Source: Gemmatimonas sp. UBA7669 (GTDB lineage: Bacteria; Gemmatimonadota; Gemmatimonadetes; Gemmatimonadales; Gemmatimonadaceae). From it: 10,347 bases of DNA. Shown here in pieces: positions 5,506-10,347 of this stretch. A model generated the notes under the pieces. The model searched no databases and was not told the origin of the DNA. It saw only the letters and a list, made by a program, of their open reading frames with translations. Position numbers and translations under genes: made by a program. The stretch's first letter is position 1. Every line of letters starts with the position of its first letter. Location of the stretch: NCBI RefSeq assembly GCF_002483225.1, contig NZ_DLHL01000010.1:1-10347 (forward strand), given 5' to 3'.

Positions 5506-7476
5506 GTGAGAGCCCTTGCCAACCCCGTGACAACGCCCGTGCCAAACGCAACCGTTAGCAGCACAACCACTTACGAGACGTTTACGGCCACAGCGCGCCG
5601 CCCGTTGGGCTGGGCGCTCGTGGCATGCGCCTTGGGGGTGTTGCAGGCTTGCAGCGGTGGCGACGCACTGGCTCCGGAAGCTGTGGGTTCCCTGCCTCAG
5701 TCCACGCCGCAAACCAGCAACCTGGCCGCTCCGCAGATTCATGCGCTGTCCAGCGACACGGCCACTGTCGCCGGCTCCCATGCCATCCTCGGCAGCCACC
5801 TGCCCACCGCACTCGGCAGCCTGCGTGTGCAGGTGGATGGCGTGGATGCCCGCATTGTGGCCCAGTCATCCACGCGCCTCGAGTGGCAGCTGCCTGCTGA
5901 CGCGTTTCCCTGCGCCGCCCCCCAAACCCGCCGCCTCAGCGTCTCTGGTCAGGGCATTCAATTCGAGGCCAAGGTGCTGGTCCACACCGCCCGCCGCCTC
6001 AGCCTCGACCCCAACAGCCCCGCTGTTGAACTCAAAGCGGCCGACGCCACCTGCATCGAGCTGGCAGCCCCCGCCGACCGCGCCTACGCCAAATACCTGA
6101 TCGCCGTGGTGAACCCAAACCCGGCCCACACAAACTCAACACCCACCACTTCCCACTCAAAGCTCACAGCTGCAGTCAACGAACCCAGCAGCCACCCCTC
6201 CCTCATCGTCCCCCCGGCTCCCGCCCCCTCGGCTTCTGGCGTAAAGGCTTCCGTCGCCTCGGCTCTCGCAGTTTCAAACATCGGAGCCATCCACGGCACC
6301 GTCCCCATCTCAATTCCCGTCTCCGGCTGCTCGTCCTCTCCGGTCTCACAGACCCGGACCGCTTTCATCGGGACGAGCATAAGAATTCTCGAAGACCTCA
6401 CCTCGCCCCACGCACAAAAGATGGACAAGGAGCTCGAGGCCATCGGCCGCGAGTTCGACCAGACCATCCTCCCCCTCATTCAGCAGCACTTCGGCAACCC
6501 GCTCGCTCTCGATCATGCCACCAACCGCGACCGCCGCATCACCCTGGTCCTGACGAAAACCGTCAACGACTCGCTGCCCGGCACCGCGGCCTTCGTCAGC
6601 GCCTGCAACTTCCATCCGCGTCGCACTTTCGCCGCCAGCAACGAAGACGAAGTCATCTTCGCCCGTGTGCCTGCCGCCACCGAGCGTCCCAGCGACTGGC
6701 GCCGCGCCATGCGTGCCACGCTGGTGCACGAGACCAAGCATCTCGCCAGCTATGCCGAGCGCATCGCGCGTGGCGCCGGCTTCGAGGAGCCCTGGCTCGA
6801 GGAGGCCACGGCACGTGTGGCCGAAGAACTCTATGCCCGCACCTTCATTGCCACCGGCGGCAACACCACGCTTGGCTATGAAGAATCCGTGGGCTGTGAG
6901 CTGCGTCACTGTGACGAGCGGCCGCTGGTCATGTTCAAGCACTTCTCGGCCTTGCACGACTGGCTGCGCAACGTGGACCGCGTGAGCGCGCTGGGTGCCA
7001 CGCAGCTCACGGCCATGCACTACGCCAGCGGCTGGAGTTTTGTGCGCTGGGCCCTCGACCACTCAGCCAACGAGCGCGCCACGTTGCGTGCACTGGCCAC
7101 GGGCACACACGGAAGCGGTCTCGAGGGACTGGCCGCGCTCACCGGGATGAAGTCGGCCGACATGGTCACCCAATGGATGAGCGACCTCGCCGCCAATGTC
7201 GAAGGGGCCGAGGCAGTTGGACGCAGCACGTGGAATGTGGCCGCGGTGTTGCGCGGCATGGCGCAGGAACTGCCCGGTGCCTACGACGCCAACCCGCTGC
7301 GTGCCACGCGTGTCATGTTGGGTGAAGATGTGACTCTAACGGATGACGTGCTGCCGCTCTCCACGCGTTACATTGCGCTCAATGGTACGCATCGTGAGAC
7401 CCAACGCCTGTCCCTTGCGCAACCCGCTGCTGTGTCGGGCGGCGGGCTGCGCATTGTGCTGCGGCGTCTCCACTGA
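5506..7476 (+). CDS. M30-like zinc metalloprotease lipoprotein
   Basis: A probable secreted, lipid-anchored protease. An N-terminal basic pair and hydrophobic stretch (RRPLGWALVACALGVLQAC, 31-49) ends in an LQAC lipobox with Cys49. Residues about 76-160 resemble an IPT/TIG Ig-like domain. A Pro/Ser/Thr-rich linker follows (about 203-258), then the catalytic region. There HETKH (408-412) is a HExxH zinc site, and WLEEATARVAEE (430-441) supplies a downstream glutamate ligand candidate. The arrangement resembles the hyicolysin (M30) family, whose motif is HEFQH followed by WLNEG. The start is uncertain: no ATG lies before the signal sequence, and GTG codons at 5506, 5527 and 5539 are all possible, none with a good ribosome site. 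The longest is listed. Oddly, the linker is largely made of dispersed repeats found elsewhere in the window. The phosphatase gene follows after 36 bases, so the two may be cotranscribed. Confidence 0.78.
   Translation: MRALANPVTTPVPNATVSSTTTYETFTATARRPLGWALVACALGVLQACSGGDALAPEAVGSLPQSTPQTSNLAAPQIHALSSDTATVAGSHAILGSHLPTALGSLRVQVDGVDARIVAQSSTRLEWQLPADAFPCAAPQTRRLSVSGQGIQFEAKVLVHTARRLSLDPNSPAVELKAADATCIELAAPADRAYAKYLIAVVNPNPAHTNSTPTTSHSKLTAAVNEPSSHPSLIVPPAPAPSASGVKASVASALAVSNIGAIHGTVPISIPVSGCSSSPVSQTRTAFIGTSIRILEDLTSPHAQKMDKELEAIGREFDQTILPLIQQHFGNPLALDHATNRDRRITLVLTKTVNDSLPGTAAFVSACNFHPRRTFAASNEDEVIFARVPAATERPSDWRRAMRATLVHETKHLASYAERIARGAGFEEPWLEEATARVAEELYARTFIATGGNTTLGYEESVGCELRHCDERPLVMFKHFSALHDWLRNVDRVSALGATQLTAMHYASGWSFVRWALDHSANERATLRALATGTHGSGLEGLAALTGMKSADMVTQWMSDLAANVEGAEAVGRSTWNVAAVLRGMAQELPGAYDANPLRATRVMLGEDVTLTDDVLPLSTRYIALNGTHRETQRLSLAQPAAVSGGGLRIVLRRLH
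6134..6175. repeat. Heptamer-phased repeat unit, copy 2, in coding sequence
   Basis: Six 7-base units in perfect register start at 6134: ACTCAAC, then ACCCACC, then a unit beginning ACTTC, then ACTCAAA, GCTCACA and GCTGCAG. The order matches copy 1 at 4104-4144, and the shared 18-mer (6155-6172) differs by one base. The tract encodes about residues 210-224 of the protease linker. Its 42 bases are a whole number of codons, so presence or absence of the tract would not shift the frame. Confidence 0.65.
6231..6274. repeat. 44-base dispersed repeat, copy 2, in coding sequence
   Basis: This copy starts GGCTTCTGGCGTAAAGGC and ends CGCAGTTT; 38 of 44 bases match copy 1 at 2836-2879 with no gaps. 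In the protease gene it is read on the plus strand as SASGVKASVASALAV (242-256), the opposite sense to its reading in the VanZ-type gene. The same DNA is therefore translated into two unrelated peptides. Confidence 0.8.
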
Positions 7477-7512
7477 GCTCACGGCCACGCGCCGTTTGCG
7501 CGAGGTCGGCTG

Positions 7513-8211
7513 ATGGCCTGGCTTCGCGGCGCGCGCCATACCCTGTGGTTGTTGCGCACCCTCCCGCCCGGTGCCTCGGAGTGGATGCTGCGCCGCCGCT
7601 TCGAGCGGAAATCTGCGCGGGCCCGGCGACTGGCCAGGGCATTGGCTGAGCGCGAGGGCCGTCTGATTTTTGTGTGTCATGGCAACATCATGCGCAGCGC
7701 CTTCGCTGCCGCCGTGGCCCGTCAGACCGTGCCGCAGCACGCGCGGGACGTGCAATCCTGTGGCACCCACGCCAACAGCGGCGGGCTGGCCGAGCGCACC
7801 GCGCTGGTCGTGGCCGAGGAAATGGGGGTGAGCCTCGAGGAGCATCGTTCGAGCAACTTCACCGATCTCCAGCTGTCGGCTGACGATCTGGTGGTGTGCA
7901 TGGACCGCGGCAACGAGGCTCGCGTCATCCACTACCTCGGCCAGGGCCGGCGGGTGTTTCTGGTGGGCGACATTGACGCGCTGGCGCGGGCAGAGCACAC
8001 GCAGCCAGTGGCGGCCGGCATGCAGGCCGGTTCCCAAGGTGAAACGGCGCCGGTCGGCCGCCTGGGCACCGCAAAAGGCGTCTGGGAACGGGAAGTGCCC
8101 GACCCGTTTGGCAAGGGCGCTGAGGTGACGCGGGAGGCTTTCGCGCGCCTGTCCCAGAGAGCGGCGTGGTGGGCACGCCGCTACTTCGATCAGGGTCAAG
8201 CTCAACAGTAA
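7513..8211 (+). CDS. Low-molecular-weight protein tyrosine phosphatase family protein
   Basis: A cytoplasmic phosphatase of the LMW-PTP (Wzb/ArsC-like) fold. The P-loop CX5RS is CHGNIMRS (55-62), with Cys55 as nucleophile and Arg61 as phosphate binder; most relatives have CxGNICRSP. The general-acid aspartate is probably Asp197 in VPDPFGKG (195-202), the position of the family's DP motif. At 232 residues it is much longer than the usual 140-160: about 48 basic residues precede the P-loop strand, and an extra segment (about 157-190) separates the VGDIDAL region from the DP loop. The ATG at 7513 has GAGG (7502-7505) at a good distance, so the N-terminal extension is probably real. Such phosphatases commonly dephosphorylate tyrosine kinases that control exopolysaccharide polymerisation; the ugd gene nearby suits that, but no kinase or export gene lies in this window. 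Confidence 0.85.
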   Translation: MAWLRGARHTLWLLRTLPPGASEWMLRRRFERKSARARRLARALAEREGRLIFVCHGNIMRSAFAAAVARQTVPQHARDVQSCGTHANSGGLAERTALVVAEEMGVSLEEHRSSNFTDLQLSADDLVVCMDRGNEARVIHYLGQGRRVFLVGDIDALARAEHTQPVAAGMQAGSQGETAPVGRLGTAKGVWEREVPDPFGKGAEVTREAFARLSQRAAWWARRYFDQGQAQQ

Positions 8212-8332
8212 AAACTTGAATGCAGACGGGGGATGCACAGGTTCTGGGCGGGCGTGTCATGCCGTATGGACGGGGTGTCACAGCGTGATACAGTGGGTGT
8301 GATTGGAGTCACGGCAACGCGTTGCGGGCTCG

Positions 8333-8364
8333 ACTGGGGGTCGTCACCATGACGAGTCCTCAGT
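8333..8364 (+). other. Predicted stem-loop upstream of the riboswitch
   Basis: In plus-strand RNA, ACTGGGGGTCGTC (8333-8345) can pair with GACGAGTCCTCAGT (8351-8364) around the loop ACCAT, with one bulged G and two G-U pairs. No U-run follows, so it is not a standard terminator of the phosphatase gene. It may be part of the leader RNA of the downstream lipoprotein. The rest of 8212-8412 has no gene that I can support; a TGGACG (8267-8272) and TACAGT (8289-8294) pair 16 bases apart is a weak promoter candidate. Confidence 0.35.
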
Positions 8365-8412
8365 TCCTCAGCAGTGCCGCGTCCGCAGAACCGTCTCGAA
8401 GCCGATTCAGGG

Positions 8413-8508
8413 AAGCGACAAAGGCAAACCCGTTGAAAAACGGGGACGCAAAGCTCCAGGGCTACCGCTCCGCACGAAGGTGTGTGGGCTACGCCGGCTG
8501 AGCTACCG
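8413..8508 (+). promoter_or_regulatory. Cyclic-di-GMP-I (GEMM-I) riboswitch
   Basis: The conserved core of class I c-di-GMP riboswitches is visible: the 5' strand GGCAAACC (8423-8430), then a perfect 6-pair stem CCCGTT/AACGGG (8429-8434, 8439-8444) closed by a GAAA tetraloop (8435-8438), then the 3' strand GACGCAAAGC (8445-8454) and CTCCAGGGCTACC. The second stem region follows, with GGGCTACGCCGGC (8487-8499) and GAGCTACCG (8500-8508), which matches the usual GGTAGCCGGGTTACCG-like closing half. The GAAA loop and its receptor are family hallmarks. The element ends about 27 bases before the lipoprotein GTG start, so it very likely senses c-di-GMP to control that gene. No U-run terminator is present between aptamer and start, which suggests control at translation. 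Whether it is an on or off switch cannot be told. Confidence 0.9.
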
Positions 8509-8525
8509 AACGCATACGGTCCCGT

Positions 8526-8530
8526 GGAGG
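8526..8530 (+). promoter_or_regulatory. Ribosome binding site deciding the lipoprotein start
   Basis: GGAGG lies five bases before the GTG at 8536. The in-frame GTG at 8482 lies inside the riboswitch and the GTG at 8524 overlaps this site, so 8536 is the only start with proper spacing. The site would be the natural target of riboswitch control. Confidence 0.75.
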
Positions 8531-8535
8531 CCCAA

Positions 8536-10170
8536 GTGCACCCCCTGTCAACCCGGTGGCCAAAGAGTGCCGCCGTCCTCGCTGTCCTCGCCCTGGGCGC
8601 CTGCGCGCCCGACCAGACCGTTTCCTCCACGCCCGAAGTCCAGGATTTCGCCAGCGCGGCCCGCAACACAGTCGACTATTCCTCCCTCTCGCTGTCCGGC
8701 GAAGTGAGCCTCAAGGTGGGCACGAGCACCAAGCTCAGCGTGCGCACCTCCTCGCGCAGCCGGGGTAGCATCAAGTGGCAGAGCTCCAACCCCGGCGCGG
8801 CCACGGTGAACAGCCAGGGCAACGTGACGGGCCAGTCTGTGGGCTCGGCCTACGTGACCGCCAGCGGCTTTGCCGTGAACGAGACCTACCTGGTCAGCGT
8901 GACCCCGGCGTACACCCTGACCAGCTTTACCGTGTCGCCCAGCACGGGCACGGCCCTTGCTCCCGGGCAGACGCGGCAGTTCTCTACGCAGCAGCTCTGG
9001 TCGGATGGCCAGACCCGGAATTTTGGCGTGACCTACACGGCCACGGGAGGCAGTATCAGCAGCAGCGGTTTGTTCACGGCGGGCAGTGTGGCCGGAAGCT
9101 TCATGGTCATTGCCAACTGCCTGTGCGGCGCACTGGACACGGCCTTTGTTACCGTGGAGCTGCCGGCGCAGCTCACCAAGATCACCGTGAGCCCCAAGAT
9201 CGTGAGCCTGAACGCGGGTGCCACCCAGCAGTTCGGCGCCACGGCCAACTGGAGCACGGGGGCGACCACACTGCCGCCCATTACCTGGAGCGCGACGGGT
9301 GGGTCGATATCGACCGGCGGCCTCTACACGGCGCCGACCACGGCGGGTACGTATCGCGTGATCGTGGCGCACTCGGGTGGGACGTTGCGGGACACGGCGA
9401 CGGTGACGGTGACGTCCACAACAACCGCACCGCCACCTCCGACGGTCGGTTGGTCCATCGAACGAAACTTCAATTCGGGTGCAGTTGGTTCGTACGCTGG
9501 AACGGGTGCGTCGGGTTTTGACGACGCGGCGGGTCGTTCAATCATCAGTTCGGACAAGAGCGTTGATGGAGGATTGTCCGCTCGCTTGAGTATTGACTCG
9601 GCGGATACCGGGTTCGGTTCGTGGGGGGGAGTGATCAACTTTCCGACGACCCTGACGCAGGGTGCAGACCTCTGGCTTCAGCTCTACATCTTCGTACCAT
9701 CAGACTTCGTCGTTAAGACACCCGGGAACGGCAGCCTAAAGTTCATTCGAGTTCGTACCAAGACCTCATCGGGCTCAAACGCCGGTTACAATGACATCCA
9801 GATCCAGGATGACGGCGAGTGGGAAAGCTCGTTCAGAATGATCAAAGAACGTCAAGACTGGTGGTTCAAGTTCGGTGCGCCAGGAACTTTCAAGAAAGGG
9901 CAGTGGCAGAGGATCTCGGTCAACTTGAAGATGTCTTCTGCAACCGGTTCACAAGGGGCGCGCGTAAGGGTCTGGCAGGATGGCATGCTGTTAATCGATG
10001 AGAATCGCATGCAGACCCTTAGTTCGACCACCGACTTCGCTGATGCTCTCTATCTCTTCACCTATTGGAACGGCGGAGCACCAAAGAGTCAAAGCCTCTG
10101 GGTTGATCAGATTCGTATTTCTAATTCCAAACCTGCGTGGTCACAGGACCTCGAGCGCGTTGATCAGTAG
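8536..10170 (+). CDS. Surface lipoprotein with three Big (Ig-like) domains and a jelly-roll C-terminus
   Basis: A 544-residue exported lipoprotein under a c-di-GMP riboswitch. The signal sequence has a basic start (RWPK) and hydrophobic core and ends in a LGAC lipobox with Cys23. Three bacterial Ig-like domains follow at about 50-124 (Big_2 style, with IKWQSSNPGAATVNSQGNVTG), 126-208 and 210-293; the last two share the pattern YTATGGSIS or WSATGGSIS, then GLFTA or GLYTA. After a proline-rich linker (about 294-305) the C-terminal 230 residues look like a concanavalin-type jelly roll of the polysaccharide-lyase/LamG kind (LWLQLYIFVPSDF, KGQWQRISVNLKM, RVRVWQDGMLL, WVDQIRIS). I cannot identify catalytic residues, so it may bind rather than cleave polysaccharide. 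GC content falls from about 62-67% in sampled lines of the Big region to about 48-50% in the C-terminal part. An adhesin or matrix protein is the likeliest role. Confidence 0.8.
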   Translation: MHPLSTRWPKSAAVLAVLALGACAPDQTVSSTPEVQDFASAARNTVDYSSLSLSGEVSLKVGTSTKLSVRTSSRSRGSIKWQSSNPGAATVNSQGNVTGQSVGSAYVTASGFAVNETYLVSVTPAYTLTSFTVSPSTGTALAPGQTRQFSTQQLWSDGQTRNFGVTYTATGGSISSSGLFTAGSVAGSFMVIANCLCGALDTAFVTVELPAQLTKITVSPKIVSLNAGATQQFGATANWSTGATTLPPITWSATGGSISTGGLYTAPTTAGTYRVIVAHSGGTLRDTATVTVTSTTTAPPPPTVGWSIERNFNSGAVGSYAGTGASGFDDAAGRSIISSDKSVDGGLSARLSIDSADTGFGSWGGVINFPTTLTQGADLWLQLYIFVPSDFVVKTPGNGSLKFIRVRTKTSSGSNAGYNDIQIQDDGEWESSFRMIKERQDWWFKFGAPGTFKKGQWQRISVNLKMSSATGSQGARVRVWQDGMLLIDENRMQTLSSTTDFADALYLFTYWNGGAPKSQSLWVDQIRISNSKPAWSQDLERVDQ

Positions 10171-10210
10171 GTCAGTATCCACGCAGTTGAAGAGAAGTAG
10201 AATGAGTTGT

Positions 10211-10239
10211 CGGGACGCATGCAAATTGCATGCGTCCCG
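10211..10239. terminator. Perfect 14-base-pair palindrome after the lipoprotein gene
   Basis: CGGGACGCATGCAA and TTGCATGCGTCCCG are exact inverted repeats separated by a single A. The structure starts 40 bases after the stop codon of the lipoprotein. It would form a very stable hairpin in RNA from either strand. No T-run follows on either strand, so it is not a textbook intrinsic terminator, though transcript-end protection is plausible. It lies just before the insertion-sequence end. Confidence 0.55.
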
Positions 10240-10244
10240 GTAAT

Positions 10245-10347
10245 CCCCCCTGAAAAGAGCGGTCGCCAAAAGTGGACTTTTCTCGTACACTGATCCGAGG
10301 AGGTTCCCATGAAGACATCGCGGTTTACCGATAGCCAGATCATCGCG
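10245..10347 (+). mobile_element. IS3-family insertion sequence, left end (truncated by window)
   Basis: The element is inferred from the orfA start at 10309 and the preceding non-coding end. The segment CCCCCCTGAAAAGAGCGG (from 10245) and the following CAAAAGTGGAC word are in the style of IS3-family terminal repeats. The exact end and target duplication cannot be set without the right end, which lies beyond the window. Confidence 0.65.
10309..10347 (+). CDS. IS3-family transposase OrfA, N-terminal fragment
   Basis: Only 13 codons are inside the window: MKTSRFTDSQIIA. This is close to the standard opening of OrfA in the IS3 family (MK.SRFTEEQIIA), the start of its helix-turn-helix DNA-binding domain. 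A strong ribosome site, GAGGAGG (10297-10303), lies five bases before the ATG. The protein continues past the window edge, where orfB with the DDE catalytic domain should follow. The call rests on a short but highly characteristic sequence and on the inverted-repeat-like DNA before it. Confidence 0.82.
   Translation, partial: MKTSRFTDSQIIA

Noticed and set aside
7336..8238. Minus-strand open frame of 300 residues opposite the phosphatase
   Set aside because: The plus-strand frame has the CX5R and DP motifs and a ribosome site; the antisense product resembles nothing known.

Overview
The window looks like a stretch of chromosome from a high-GC Gram-negative soil or freshwater bacterium. The set of genes (a VanZ domain fused to a lectin-like domain, YggT, an M30-like lipoprotein protease, Big-domain lipoproteins, c-di-GMP-I riboswitch, degenerate heptameric repeats) fits Gemmatimonadota best. 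That placement is inference from gene style; no marker gene is present to prove it.

Left half (48-5330), all on the minus strand, listed in transcription order from the right: an acyl-CoA dehydrogenase; a VanZ-type membrane protein with a lectin-like insert; a YggT-family membrane protein; a type II toxin-antitoxin pair (Unstab-type antitoxin, RelE/ParE-type toxin); and ugd, UDP-glucose 6-dehydrogenase, which makes UDP-glucuronate for surface polysaccharide. Right half (5506-10347), all on the plus strand: an M30-like zinc protease lipoprotein; a low-molecular-weight protein tyrosine phosphatase of the type that often regulates polysaccharide export; a long leader with a recognisable cyclic-di-GMP-I (GEMM-I) riboswitch; the lipoprotein under its control, with three Ig-like (Big) domains and a C-terminal jelly-roll domain; then a strong palindrome and the start of an IS3-family insertion sequence cut off by the window edge. 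The 175-base gap 5331-5505 separates the divergent halves; I saw no convincing promoter in it.

The common thread is probably the cell surface: UDP-glucuronate supply, a phosphatase, surface lipoproteins and a c-di-GMP switch of the kind that governs attachment. This is an inference from neighbourhood, not proof of one pathway.

The least expected signal is a set of short dispersed repeats that occur both between genes and inside reading frames: a 44-base unit (38/44 identical between copies) in the 3' end of the VanZ gene and, translated in the other sense, in the linker of the protease; a heptamer-phased unit in the VanZ/acyl-CoA dehydrogenase spacer and again in the same protease linker; GAGATGG-type heptamers; ACCCCG hexamers with G-quadruplex potential; and an over-represented octamer ACTGCGGT. 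The second unusual feature is a sharp fall in GC within the riboswitch-controlled lipoprotein gene, exactly at the start of its C-terminal domain.
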